Assembly: GCA_030248295.1 (NCBI GenBank)
Contig: JASANH010000892.1
Span: 1 to 64,000 of the forward strand
Direction: 5' to 3'
Length of the DNA stretch: 64,000 nucleotides
Origin: Mesodorylaimus sp. YZB2_4
Taxonomy: Eukaryota > Nematoda > Enoplea > Dorylaimida > Dorylaimidae
A model generated the notes under the pieces. It was not told the DNA's origin, searched no databases, and saw only the letters and a program-made list of their open reading frames with translations. Within the stretch, counting starts at the first letter, position 1; each line of letters begins with the position of its first letter. This document shows, piece after piece, positions 14,875 through 28,512 of the stretch. The translations under genes were made by a program, and so were the position numbers.

Positions 14875-17131
14875 GTCAGCATACTATCCTCGTCATCCTC
14901 GTTCATACTGGCCTCCGAGTTATGTGACCGAAACTCTGTGTCCGAGAGTGCGTTTATGCCCCCCCCCCCCCCAAGTCGCCACGCAACAGCGCACATTCCT
15001 GTATTTTTTATAAACTGGGACTTCGGCATTGCATTTCGGAGCGCAGCCCCTGAGAAAAACATTTTCTGCTCTTTACACAAAGAGGCGCCACAAAGCAAAC
15101 GAAAACGGGGGGCTTTATGCCCAGCAGAGATGCTATTATTTCCAAAAAGTCTGATGACAGACTCGGAACCTTTAGACCAGCCCATGCCCACAGTGGAACC
15201 AAGGCTTATGATGGCTGGTGTGCTCGGCCACAAGGAGAGGAGAGATGGCTCAACATGCTGCGCACTCACATAGTGTATAATTGCTCCCACACATACTGTA
15301 CGTATGCATTGAGATGTCAGCATCCAAGCCACAAAGCTTGTGTTCTGTGTACTGCTGCTGTTCGGACTGGCTCCCCAAAGGCAGCTATGCTGTTCCACAC
15401 GAGCAACCTGCATACTGTAGGCTAAAGCAGTTGGGCTGCGAGTAAAGTGATACGGCTTATGGTTGCATGCTTAAATCTCAAGAGACACTGAACAACCTTC
15501 CCTCTCCTTCTACAAAATTCAGGTTCCCTCAGGTTGCATGATCCCCTGCTCTTTTCTAGGATCAGTCAGGATCAGGATCAGACCGACTAAGGAAAACAGG
15601 ATTACATGATCCCCTACTCATTGCCTGTTGTCGTCCTGTTGATATTCATGCAGAAAAGGCGGTTTCTGCCCAGACATTTTCCCAAACCGTGGCTACTTTG
15701 AAAATCGCCAGGATATATTTACTTTTTTCTTTTTTCACCAGAAAATCTGTTTTTCGTGAAAAATAAAAGAATTTGCAAATTTCTCTAGCAATTTTCAAAA
15801 TTAGCAGCCCAAACCGCACTTTTGTCATAAGCAGCAGCGGGGGCGGGAGATTCAAAGGTGCGTACTTCTGGCGCTTGGTGACTGCTATTATTTTTCCCTC
15901 TGTTTTCACAATTAGAAGTCGAATTCCAACCGGGAAAAACTGATAGACGCCATTTTTGCAGCTCTATCTGGAAATTTATGTCTGAATCCATGAACTACAT
16001 CGAAAGATTTTTGAAAATGGATTTTTTTGAAAATTCGCCTAAAGTTGGGTGCAGTTTTTCGCATCTTCGGATGTCAGATGTGAAGCTAAAGTATAGACGA
16101 GATGGGCCATGCTGGAAGCTGCAGTAGATGAATATGGCATATTTTAGGCTTGTCAAACACAGTTTCCCAGGTAGCATAAAGGAACACGAGGTCTAAAAGT
16201 GGTCAACTTGGAGGGTACCTCCAGCTTTGGCACCCAATATCTCTAGATAGGTAAAAGGTGAAAACGTTTCGCGACCATCATTGGGTTCCTCGTCCATTTG
16301 CGAACACGCTGATGTGTTGTTGATCAGGAAGTACCGAAAGATCAGTGAGTTATGGCCGATATCGCCCAAGCACTTTCAAGAAAACGTTTTTTGGGATAAT
16401 CCCGTGAAAATCAAGTTTGCGCGAAAATTGTTGCATCACTATCATCACTCATGGGTGCATCGAATTGACACATAAGAAAGGGTCAAACAATTTCACTTGG
16501 CGACCCCTGGGTTGGCCATTACAGAAAGCCTGTCTAAGAGAACCCTCATATTTCTTGTTCACAGAAAAGTTCCTCTGTCCCGTGGAAAAAAAGAGGAACA
16601 AAAACCGAAAATTTTAATCCGTGAAGGAGTCGAACTGAGAGCATTATGGTCGCAAAACAAACATGTTGACGGGAAGCCGCTGTTCACTGCCAAGAAGATG
16701 CAGAATTTGGAGAATGCGAGCAGATGCAAGGAACTAGTGAAGGATTGACAGCTTTTCAGGGCCGAAGCCAGTCTAAGGAGAACTAGCTGATGTTCGGGTG
16801 CTCCGAACTTTTTTCCCAAAGCAGACTGTCCGAAACTAAAACAGAACACTTAAAATAATCATGCAAAACTTTTTACTCGCTGAGCCAACGTTAACTGGCC
16901 ACACAAACAGAAAGCCTGTCTCAGAAGCATTCTCTGCATAAAGCTAAAAATCAAATGCCATAGAACCTGAGAAGAACTCACCATTCTTCAAGATTCAACC
17001 ACTGGGTCTGTGAGTTTGCGATAAATGCGTCTGCCCCTCACGCTAGGCGCGCATTTCCTGCCGCCTGGGTAGAAAATTGGTCCCAAGTGCGCTATGGATA
17101 CAGTATGACATGACATGAGAGCCTGTTTCAG
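14875..17131. repeat. Repeat-filled intron 26 of copy A
   Basis: The copy B equivalent is 55 nt; here it is 2257 nt. At 15148-15415 is a module whose reverse complement lies at 62405-62700, containing hairpin words AGACCAGCCC and GATGGCTGGT and the stem AGTCTG/CAGACT. At 15640-16540 is the same repeat as 2260-3030. At 16550-16850 are words shared with 56190-56340 and 63040-63100 (CCTCTGTCCCGTGGAAA, AAGGAGAACTA). This records several insertions or one composite element. Confidence 0.65.
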
Positions 17132-18710
<1,579 letters not shown>

Positions 18711-19090
18711 CGGGCGGCTGGTCGAGTGCGATACGCCTGGCAACCTGGCAGCGAGAGAGGACAGCATATTCGGCAGAATGTTGAAGGGAGCAAATCGAGC
18801 CAGGTCGTGAGTCAGTCTAGTGCAAAGGACAGTCATCCTTTCAGCGTTTCGTCGATTGGGTTCATTGGTAGTTTGCTTGGTTTGGTTTACCAGATGCCGT
18901 TGACTATGTATTTTGTCATGTTTTGCTACAGAATAGTTTTGGGGTTGCACATATCGCATGATTGCACGGTTTTGGGGAGTAGATTAGCGTTATGTGATGC
19001 CAGTGAGGAAGCGATTGTGCATTTTCGTACATATAGTCCGGTTTTTGGAAAGAATGGCACGAGGCAGTGTCCTAGCACACAGTTGGAATA

Positions 19091-19171
19091 GTCGAGTGCG
19101 ATACGCCGGACAACCTGGCAGAGAGAGGACAGTATATTTGGCAGAATGTTGAAGTAAGCGAGTCGAGCCAG
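19091..19171 (+). pseudogene. Duplicated relic of the ABCC last exon
   Basis: The bases repeat the last-exon sequence at 18722-18801 (GTCGAGTGCGATACGCC onward) with small deletions. It is a short tandem-type duplication downstream of copy A and cannot be coding. Confidence 0.75.
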
Positions 19172-19957
19172 GCTGAATCGATCGCTAATTCTTATCGATC
19201 GATCGCGATTGTGCATTTGAGCTCTGCGCGCGCAGCTCAATGTCAACAATCGTTAGACGTTAGGATATTTTTTGTAGAGGTGTTTTTACCGCATCGCGTT
19301 TCCATCTAGCTCATATCTGACGATTTCACTTGGCGGTCGAAAGAATTGTCAAAAATTGGCGAAGTCACTCCCAAAAGCAAAGTAGATCGTAAGATTCGTA
19401 AGATGTACTTGCCTAATTGGTAACGAGTTCGACGCCTTCAACGCACAGTACTTTTTGGTTTGCTCACTTTTTCAGTAGTCTCTTACAGGTTTTTGTTTTT
19501 TTGGAAAAATTTGCACTGACTGTGAGTGTTCGAGTGTTGACCGTAATTTCACGCAGCAAAGTGCGAAAAGACCAGGGCAATGCCGTTATCAATTTTACCA
19601 TACTCGCTTTCAGAAACTGTGAAAAGAGATTTCCAAAATTTGAGATCATTCTCTGTAGTTTACTGCCTCGATAAGCCGATAAGTCCATGTTTCGACCCAA
19701 GTAAAATCTGAATTGTTCGGCAGGTGATATAGAAATTCTGAATTGACTTCTACACCTTACATGATCTCCGTTATCAGTTGCAGTTTCAAGGAACATAAGG
19801 GCTGTCACCTAGGCGCTTATGAGGGGAGAACGAAACTAGGTAAACGCCAAAAATGAGAGTCGATTAATGATTGCACCCACATCGCTGCATTCGTCAGCAT
19901 CATACATTCTAGCCCTGAGCACGCTGCATTAGATCACCTGATCATCATCCTCGCAGT
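19172..19957. other. Intergenic, nothing recognised
   Basis: No conserved protein, RNA or repeat was recognised between the ABCC relic and the tail-end of the first vWA-like gene. Confidence 0.4.
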
Positions 19958-21487
19958 TCAGCGGCGCACTCGAGGTCGCCTGTTCGACGGCCTGCTGGCG
20001 GATGGCCTGCTCGACCCAGGATCACCTCGTCCCATCGATCGGCCATGGCGCGGCTTGGAGTGACGCGGCGATGGACGATGGCGTTGCGGGGTGCCGCGAT
20101 GCACGTGCCTCCGCGTGGGATCTGCTGCACGCCTTCGCTTGTTGGCGTTGATGATGCAGATGATGATGATGACGGTGATGGCCAGCACAGCCAGCGATCC
20201 CAGACCGATGACGGCCATCATCCATGGCTCCATGGCTTGCTTCGGCCCAGTGGTCGTTGACTGATCTCGAACCTCATCCACAGTCATCGTTTGTCCTTTT
20301 GTGGGCGAAGTCTTCAATGCGCCAGGAGTCGGACGCTGCGTCTTCTTGCTCGATGAAGATGGCGTGATGCGGGTCTCCTCAGTTTGTTGGGTAGATTTGG
20401 TTTTGGTCGTGGTTGTGGCGGCCGCCATGGTGGTAATCGAACTCGTGCACGGCGGTCCTGTGCAAGGATGCACTTCGAATGGGCAGTACTTGTAGTCGTC
20501 GTAAATTTTCGATCGGATGGTTCCAAACTGTTTGACTCCTTCACCACCGCACGTGGCATTGCATAGGGTCCACATTGGATCAATTCGTTTAGCCTCGTCA
20601 CACTTTCCTTGACAGTGATCGTTGCCATGCTTGCACTCATGCTTGACCTGGGATCCGCTCATGCAGAAGTTCTCGAATCCTGGATGTGAGCTTTGAATCG
20701 AGTAGTTGACGAAATGCACGCATTCCAACTCGCTGTTGTATCGGCAGTTGGTCGATGTCGCCGCCGATGTGCACGAGGTGAGCAGTTCGACGATGCTTCC
20801 GTTAAGCATATCATAGATCTCATTTGGGGAGCCCACCCAGTTGCCGGAGAGCCGAACACGATCGAACAGTCGGCCACTCTCTCCTCTTGTCGATTTCCGG
20901 TACATAAGGAGTGAATAGCCATTATACTGAATATCGGCAGGATGGTTGTAGTAAGAGGCGTGCAACCAAATGTCGACCTGAGCAGCCACATGATCGAACA
21001 ATGCGTACCATGGCTTTCTGAAGGTGTTAAACGCAAATTCGTTACTCATTGAAAACCAAATGACCAAATCGGGAGCATCCAGACGATTCGAGCTCAATAA
21101 TTTGAAGATGGGAGCGTGGTGCCGCAGAAAGTCAAGAGAAGGCTTTGGTTTCAATCGGTTCAAGTTTTTGAGTCGTTCTTTCAACTTCGAGTTAAATTCC
21201 GCGTTGTTTGGAGAGCGAAATTCGAAGATTGTCTCGAATTTATGCTGCGTTTCCACGAACGCCATCACAGCTATTTTCGTATCGAAGTTGATGTCTTGCA
21301 GAACTTGCGCTATTTTAGCGATGGTTGTGTGTCGAATGTCCACGATCGCGTCGTTTATTGTGGATTCGCGGTTCTCGAACATTGTCGTTTGATCGATCAC
21401 AACTCCAACATCGGCCCATTTTTTGAAAGCGTCGACGATTCGCGACGAGCTGATGCAGATAAATAGAAGCCAGCAGCATGTTTGCAT
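19958..21487 (-). CDS. vWA/TSP1-like type I membrane protein, paralog V1
   Basis: An intact single-exon gene of 509 residues. Residues 1-20 form a signal peptide (MQTCCWLLFICISSSRIVDA). Residues 25-230 look like a von Willebrand A domain: ADVGVVIDQTTMF is the first strand and MIDAS loop, and APDLVIWFS a later core strand. The MIDAS is degenerate (D-x-T-T-M rather than DxSxS), so metal-dependent binding is doubtful. A 12-cysteine region follows, ending CNATCGGEG ... CPFEVHPCTGPPC, resembling the end of a thrombospondin type 1 repeat. Next come a Thr/Ser/Lys-rich stalk, a membrane helix (MMAVIGLGSLAVLA and following) and a 60-residue Arg/Ser/Pro-rich cytoplasmic tail. The likely role is adhesion or recognition at the cell surface; ligand unknown. 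It belongs to a local family with members at 23950, 24389, 28513 and 37914. Confidence 0.85.
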   Translation of the reverse strand: MQTCCWLLFICISSSRIVDAFKKWADVGVVIDQTTMFENRESTINDAIVDIRHTTIAKIAQVLQDINFDTKIAVMAFVETQHKFETIFEFRSPNNAEFNSKLKERLKNLNRLKPKPSLDFLRHHAPIFKLLSSNRLDAPDLVIWFSMSNEFAFNTFRKPWYALFDHVAAQVDIWLHASYYNHPADIQYNGYSLLMYRKSTRGESGRLFDRVRLSGNWVGSPNEIYDMLNGSIVELLTSCTSAATSTNCRYNSELECVHFVNYSIQSSHPGFENFCMSGSQVKHECKHGNDHCQGKCDEAKRIDPMWTLCNATCGGEGVKQFGTIRSKIYDDYKYCPFEVHPCTGPPCTSSITTMAAATTTTKTKSTQQTEETRITPSSSSKKTQRPTPGALKTSPTKGQTMTVDEVRDQSTTTGPKQAMEPWMMAVIGLGSLAVLAITVIIIICIINANKRRRAADPTRRHVHRGTPQRHRPSPRHSKPRHGRSMGRGDPGSSRPSASRPSNRRPRVRR

Positions 21488-23149
21488 TTTGCTTCAGACA
21501 CGTTGAGTGCCAGATTTATTGGACGATGTGCTTCACCAAAAATCACAACGCACGACCAGCAGCGAACACAGCGAAATGAAGGACTCTCAGGTTTCGCTGA
21601 ACAATGCATCCATGCCTTACACTGCTGAGGTGGTTTGAAATAGCAGGGCGATTGCATTCACGCTAGAAATTCGAATTGTACGAGCGCAATGGCAGCAGGG
21701 CAATTTTGAATATTTCTTGTTCGCAAAACCTCTCGTCGCTGATTTTTTGCGGCTGCAACGAAAACTAGAAATTTGAATGCTTCTCGCAAAATATTGGACT
21801 CCCAGCTGGTTAGTTTTGGTCAGCTTTTAAAATCCTGCAAATTGTTTGAGGTCTTCCTGCTTCAGCGCGATGTATACTCGAAAATGGAGACAAAATGGAG
21901 AAATCGCGAATGGAGACAGGTTGCTCGTGGACCATTCCAAGTGTTGCGCACAAGAAAAATGTGCGTGTTTCCACTTACGGTAACCTTATATTTTACATTA
22001 GCATTACATAATGCAAAATGTGCGCATAAATATAGATTTCTTGAAATAAAGAGCTACAGGATGTCTAACGGACTGGGAATTTTACAAATTGATAAAACCA
22101 AAATTTTTTCACCACAAAAAGATTTCAAAACGAGAGTACCGTATTGTACATCAAATAAGTAAACACTTATCGCCAATAATTGATCATCTGATCAAGACAG
22201 ATCATCGATTAGCTTGAAACATCATATCTTCTACCTGTTCACTGTAGTTCTCTTCTTCTATGTTGCTAATAGACCCTGACCACGTCAGTATCGTTTGCCT
22301 CGAGCCAGCGATGCCGAATCGTCATCATTTTAGCTGAACCAAGTATTTAATATTTCCGTTCTAGCCAACGTGATCTGAATTCCATATCTGGAATAGGACC
22401 AACATATACACGAATTAATGATACGTAGGCCTATAATTTATCTAGCACATGATTGCTAAAGATGAAACCTTGCAAACCTTGTTCATGACAGTGCAGGTGA
22501 AATGACGAAACTCACGCAAAATGTGACCCCTATACGGTGAGGGTGCATTGTACAGCCATACTGTATTTTTTAACTAACTCTTAAAAAAATAAGTGAAATA
22601 CAAATATAACATACCTGGTTTTCTCCATTCATCGAATTCACATTAAGGCACACGAGCCTGTACTTCCTAAATGGCCAAAACCAGCCGATTTCTCTCGAAA
22701 TATTCCAAAATACGAAGTTTCAAAATTAATTTCCAAGTTCTCTCGTCGCGGGCGGCGCGAATGGAGAGAGTCTCCATCAGGCTTCCCGTCTCCATTCAAT
22801 GGAGGGACCCTTCCCTCCAATAGGGTCTCCATTACAGGCAATGTATACCAGAAAATGGACAGTTCGCGGAAAAGAGCGGGCACACCCCTGTTTTGTGTCT
22901 TTTTTGAAATTGACATTGGGTGTGCGCACGTTCTCCATTCGAAGTATACATCGCGCTTTTGTCGGAACAAATATTTTGCAGAGAGCTTTCATTTGCACCT
23001 ACGACCAAATCGATTATGTCGAATCCAACAAGGCCCCTCTCAGATCAAAGATTCACTTGCAGTGAAATTCAGTTTTGGCCAAGAGATTCAGCATACTGTA
23101 TTAACGCTACAGCATAGCAGCATACAGTACAGTATAGCATGAGCATACG
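21488..23149. other. Upstream of V1, non-coding
   Basis: No gene is recognised. The word GCGCGATGTATACT near 21868 recurs inverted near 22945 next to ATGGAGA words, suggesting an old inverted-repeat element spanning much of the interval, but the match is short. Confidence 0.4.
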
Positions 23150-23728
23150 GTATAAACTGTACATAACTGTATAAACTGTACATAACTGTATAAACTGTAC
23201 ATAACTGTATAAACTGTACATAACTGTATAAACTGTACATAACTGTATAAACTGTACATAACTGTATAAACTGTACATAACTGTATAAACTGTACATAAC
23301 TGTATAAACTGTACATAACTGTATAAACTGTACATAACTGTATAAACCGTACATAACTGTATAAACTGTACATAACTGTATAAACTGTACATAACTGTAT
23401 AAACTGTACATAACTGTATAAACTGTACATAACTGTATAAACTGTACATAACTGTATAAACTGTACATAACTGTATAAACTGTACATAACTGTATAAACT
23501 GTACATAACTGTATAAACTGTACATAACTGTATAAACTGTACATAACTGTATAAACTGTACATAACTGTATAAACTGTACATAACTGTATAAACTGTACA
23601 TAACTGTATAAACTGTACATAACTGTATAAACTGTACATAACTGTATAAACTGTACATAACTGTATAAACTGTACATAACTGTATAAACTGTACATAACT
23701 GTATAAACTGTACATAACTGTATAAGCG
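23150..23728. repeat. 19-bp AT-rich minisatellite
   Basis: About 30 almost identical units of 19 bp (AACTGTATAAACTGTACAT). Only one clear variant unit (AACCGT, near 23346) is seen. The unit contains the palindrome TGTACA and two near-copies of ACTGTA. Because 19 is not a multiple of three and the unit lacks stops on the minus strand, all three minus frames stay open for over 200 codons, which is not evidence of coding. Confidence 0.95.
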
Positions 23729-23949
23729 ATTGCGACCAGCAGACCTGTTCCCTGGCGTCTGATTGGTTGATCGTGAGATTGGAGGCGGAGCACCCGGCGT
23801 TACCTCAAAGGGTATGTGCGTCGCCACGCGACCACCTATCGGTATACCCGCCCTGGTCGATCAAGGACCTTCGACAAAAAACGAGGCGGGCAACTGCCTC
23901 AACAAACAGTACACCATGACACCGTACGCTAGCACTGGGCACACAGTGG

Positions 23950-24240
23950 CACATCATCTGATCCTCATCGTTGCAGTTCAGCGGCGAGTTTGGTGCCGAT
24001 CGTGTGATGGCCAGCCGTGGGATGGCTTGCTCATTCCAGGACCACTTTTTTCGAGTGCTGCTGCGAGTGACGCGGCTTGCAGTCACGCAGCAGTGGACAA
24101 TGGCACTTAGAACTTTCACTAGCGCTGGACGTGCTGTCGCATCGGGTGTGCAGCATGCCTACGCCGCTTGACGTTGAGATGCCGGCAGTGATGATAATGA
24201 GGGCGGTTATTGCAGCCAACGATCCCAGAGCAATGTCGTG
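23950..24240 (-). pseudogene. vWA-family relic V5 (3' end only)
   Basis: Reading leftward it resembles the transmembrane and tail segment and 3' flank of V1 (19930-20215): shared words include GCAGTTCAGCGGCG, GTGACGCGGC and CAACGATCCCAGA. Only the hydrophobic segment and tail are represented, with frame breaks. It is a degraded duplicate. Confidence 0.65.
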
Positions 24241-24388
24241 CCCAGCACGATGAAGAGCAATAGGAAGAGGAACTGTGTCGTGTACAGACTGATGGTCAAA
24301 GAGGCAGAAAACCGAAAAAGAGATGCTTTTTCATCATTACCCAGATGCCATTCTAGTCCTGAGCACGCTGCATCAGATCACCTGATCA

Positions 24389-25839
24389 TCATTCTCGAAT
24401 TTCAGCAGCGATTGCGGGGTCGACTATTTGACGGCCTGCTTGGTGTATGGCCTGCTTGCGCCCTGCATTCTGATGGATGGCCTGCTTGACCCACCCACGA
24501 TCACCTCGTCCCATCGAAATGCCATGGCGCGGCGCTGAGTCACGCTTCGTTTGAAGATCGCGTTTTGAAGTACCACAAAGCACGTGTTTGCGCGCTAGAT
24601 CTTCACCACGCTTTTGCATTTCGGCGTTGATGATAAAGATGGTGATGAAGACAATAACGGCCAGCACAGCCAGCAATCCCAAGCAAATAGCCAGCGATCC
24701 TAGACTGATGACGGCAATCATCCATGGTTCCATGGTCTGCTTCGACTGAGTAGATTCGCTGGTGGTGGAGGTGGTCGTTGAAGTTGAAGAAGTACACGGT
24801 GGTCCTGTGCAAGGACGAACATCGTATGGACAGTACTTGTAGTTGGGGTCAATTTTTTTTGATCAGATAGTTCCATTCAGTTCGACTCCTTTGCCACCGC
24901 ACGTAGCGTTGCATGGAATCCGCTCTGGGTCGGTTTTCTTTGCCTCGTCGCACTTTTCTTTGCAGTGATTGCTTCCATGCCTGCACTCGAATTTGATCTG
25001 TGATCCATTAATGCAGAACTTTTCGAATCCTGGTTGTAAGCTCTGAATCGTGTAGTTGACGAAATGCACGCATTCCAGCCCGCTGCTGAATTGGCAGTCG
25101 GTCCATTTCACCTCTGACTTGCACGAGTCGAGAAGTTCGACGATGCTTTTCTTGATCATGTCATACATAGCACCTGGCTCACTCGCGTGTTTCCCCCCGA
25201 TTTGGACTTGATCAGAGAATCGACCACTTTTTTCTCCGTCGATTTTCTGCGCATGAGAAGTACCCAGCCGGTGCCTAATAACTCGCCGGGAAATGGATCC
25301 ATACTAAAGCCAAAATGCAACCAAATGTCGACTTGATCAGCCTCTTGATCGAACATTTTGTGCCATGACTCTTTGACGTTCATAAAATAAAACTCAAAAC
25401 ACGCGGAGATCCATATGACGAGATCAGGAGCATTGGCACGATTCGAACTCAGCGATTTGAAGATGGGAGCCTGGTGACGCAGGAAGTCGAGGGAAGGCTT
25501 TGGTTTCAATTTCTCCAATTTTAGGAGTCGTTCTTTCAACGTTGAGATGAATTCCGCGTCGTTTGGAGAACGAAACTCGAAAATTGTCTCGAATTTATCC
25601 TGCGTGTTCGTGAACACCATCACAGCTATTTTCGTGTCGAAGTTGATGTCTTGCAGAACTTTCGCGATCATATCCACAGATTTGTATCGCTCATTTAAAG
25701 CTGCAAATCCTAGAAAGAATTGGGAATGTGTGAACATGGTCGTTTGATCGATCACGATGCCCACATCGGCCATTCGCTTGACAGCATCAACGATTCGAGA
25801 CGGAATGATGCACGAGAGCAGAATCAGCCAGAAGCGCAT
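24389..25839 (-). pseudogene. vWA/TSP1-like membrane protein, paralog V2, interrupted
   Basis: The start is set at the ATG at 25837-25839, giving signal peptide MRFWLILLSCIIPSRIVDA and MADVGIVIDQTTMF as in V1. The vWA-like part is open to about 25190, where a run of six G (plus strand CCCCCC) breaks the frame; one more G would rejoin SGGKHASEPGAMYDM. The cysteine region then reads to a TGA at 24863-24865, where V1 has CGA (Arg). Beyond it the same frame continues through CPYDVRPCTGPPC, a short Thr/Ser stalk of under 20 residues and the membrane helix. The first break could be a homopolymer error; the TGA could not. The gene is probably inactivated. Confidence 0.8.
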
Positions 25840-26894
25840 TTTATCTTCCTTCAGATACGTTGAGTGAGAGTTGAGGCTCGGGAGAAGTTGGTGGGTTGAT
25901 TGGACAAAGTCCTTCACCAAAGAGCGCAGCACACGACCATTCACCAGCAGCGAGCACAGCGAAATGAAAGGTTTCAGATTCTTCTCAACAATGCACTCGT
26001 GCTTTACACTGCTTTTAAAAAACTGAAGAGTGCATTTTATGCGGGATATTCAAATTATCTGGTTAAACATTTGCTCCGCGTATTGAAGCAGATGTTTTAA
26101 AACTTGCTTTTGTTCAAAAGAGTCCTAAACTGGCTGATCTGAAGCTACGATCCGGTGAATTTTCTGGTCTGTGAAACATGGTTCGACAAGGGTAGATGTT
26201 TGCCTGGCCCTAACTAGTAATATAAATTATAGTGCGGCAAGACAGGCTCCTTCATACTTCGTCTGGGGTCTGGGGCTATGGTGCCCCAGCAGAAATCACT
26301 TTATACTTCTCCCGGGTCCTGGGTCTTGGGTGGCCCCCGCCTGGGTTTTCGGGAAATCCGCCTCATCCCTGCCGCCAGGTTCTGGGGCGAGAGTTGTCTG
26401 CAACAAGCGCGTAGCGATATCCCTGTTACGAAGCGGGATCACGGAATTCAAATTTAAAACACTGTTTAGCAAAGTTTCACGCGAAACTTCTTTCCTCGAC
26501 ATTTTTTAACCAAAATTCGAAATCCGACAATAAAAACTTCCGATCTCCAAAAAAATGCGGGAGATCCAAACTTTGCTCACAATTTCACGCATCAGCCAAG
26601 TCGCGGCGCGCTGAAAAGTGGGGTCCATATACGCTCTTAATACTTTTAAAAAAAGAGACATCGCCAACCGTTGATTCGAACTTTGAAAAACGAAAAATTC
26701 TAATATGCTTTAAGGTCCAAAAGAAATCACTGCAGAATATTCGAGACGTCTGACCAATCGGTCTGTAGTGGTCGGTGTATTTACAGCGAAATTTTTCGAT
26801 TTTGCTAGATTTTCTGTGTTTTTTCAGGGAAAACCCCGAACCAGAGCGTTGGAAGCTTGAACTCGAAACTCCGAACCCTTCGACTCCAGTCATT
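25840..26894. other. Intergenic, nothing recognised
   Basis: No conserved gene is seen upstream of V2 before the LINE fragment starts near 26895. Confidence 0.4.
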
Positions 26895-28330
26895 TTTATG
26901 CTGATGAAGCCTTCGTCAAAAAGATGATCAACGGACTGAAATCTCGAAGTGCGCTTGGGCTAGATGGTCTTACCCACCGTTCTTCAACGTATTTCTTGTT
27001 CTTTTTCACTTCTAGTGACCATCATCATCAATAGATCACTGAAGAAAAACTTCCCCAAGATATGGAAACTAGCTAAAGTGGTCCCTATCCCAAAGTCGCG
27101 GGATCGTGCTGTCGCTTTCAATTACTGTCCTACTCCTTTGCTCCCTCTTACATATCTCCAAAATCTGTGAGAAGCATGTTAATGCATTATCACTTCCATG
27201 ACTAAACTATCAAGAAATTAACACAGCTTTCATCCTCGCCATTCGACATTTACTGCACTTTTTCGAATGTCACAGACAATTCACGACTGGTTCAATTCTT
27301 CTCAGATAGCTTTTCGCGCAGTGGGGTCTGTGCTATTTGATCTTCGAAAATCGTTCGGCCGTGTTTATCACAACCGATTGCTCAGCGTCTTTTTAAACCA
27401 TCATTTACTCTGTCCAAAGTTTGTTCGTTGGATATCGTCCTACTATGTGGTCCCTCACAAATGGTAGCTGTGGACTTAGCTGTCTCATCGACGATTCCAG
27501 TTCTATCTGATGTACCTCAGGGGTCCATTCTGGCCCCAACTTTATTCATTGCGTTCATGAATACTATTTTGGAATAGTTCGAGGCATGGTCTGCCGAGGC
27601 TTTGAAAACAGACATATTTCTACAAGCTTACCCGATGATCTCGTTTTATTACCACCCTCCAAATCGGCCGAAACCGTATCAGAAACAATTCAGCCTGCGA
27701 TCGACTTCAATGATCAGCTTATGAGTGAAAGTGGTCTCGAGTTCAACGCACAAAAGACACAATGCGTCTTTCATCTTGATTATTAGAAACATGACTATCA
27801 TCGAATCTTCCTTCATGGAGTACCGATCTTGTCGAACATGGTCGAATACCCCGGGGTGCGTTTTTTTACGATCTCTCCTTTAAAGGTCATTATCATCTGA
27901 TTGCCGCTGCGGCTCGGCGTATGGTGCGATTAGGAAGAAATTCGGAAAATCCCCCACTCATGTTTTACAAACAGTTTACACATCCTGCGTGCTTCCAAAA
28001 TTGGAATATGGTTGCTCCGCATGGGATCCTATTCAATCACAGTCAATCAAAGACCTTGAGCGCTCAAAAAATTTGCTGTCCTATGTATAAAGAACGACTG
28101 GCATTCCGATTACTCCCGTATGATTCAAGATTTGAATTGGCCAAGTCTCGAGCGTCGACGTCAACAACTGAAACTCATTCAGTTTTACAAGTTCTATCAC
28201 TGATATCATGCTTTTCCAAATGCCCGTTAGACACTAGTCGATTCGGACTATGCCTCAGTCACCAAATTGGATTGCAACGCCATCTCAGAAATGCTCGTCC
28301 TCAATCATCAGAGGGGTGGAGCGTTGAAAA
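26895..28330 (+). mobile_element. Decayed non-LTR retrotransposon (LINE) reverse transcriptase
   Basis: Broken frames together trace a reverse transcriptase of the jockey/CR1-like kind. In order I see FPKIWKLAKVVPIPKS (finger region), SQIAF and LFDLRKSFGRVYHNRLL (motif A region, D-L-x-K-S-F), VPQGSILAPTLF (motif B), DDLVL (degenerate YADD, motif C), then RRMVRLGRN and YKERLAFRLLPYDSRF typical of the C-terminal thumb and tail. Several frameshifts and stops separate these pieces. Endonuclease and 3' tail are not recognised. Confidence 0.85.
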
Positions 28331-28512
28331 AACCCCTTGCGATAGTCCAAGAGAGCATGGGGACTGTCACCTGGGTGCTTGCTGTGTTAAACGTGGAACT
28401 GAGACAACAACACCAAGAAGCCGATTCATGATCGTACTCACATCATAACATTCATAAGTTTCATAAGCACGCAGCACGCTACATCAGATGACCTGATCGT
28501 CATCATCACAGA

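Noticed and set aside
23069..23827. Minus-strand 252-, 228- and 202-codon Tyr/Val-rich proteins
   Set aside because: All three frames of a 19-bp tandem repeat; no non-repeat coding sequence is attached.
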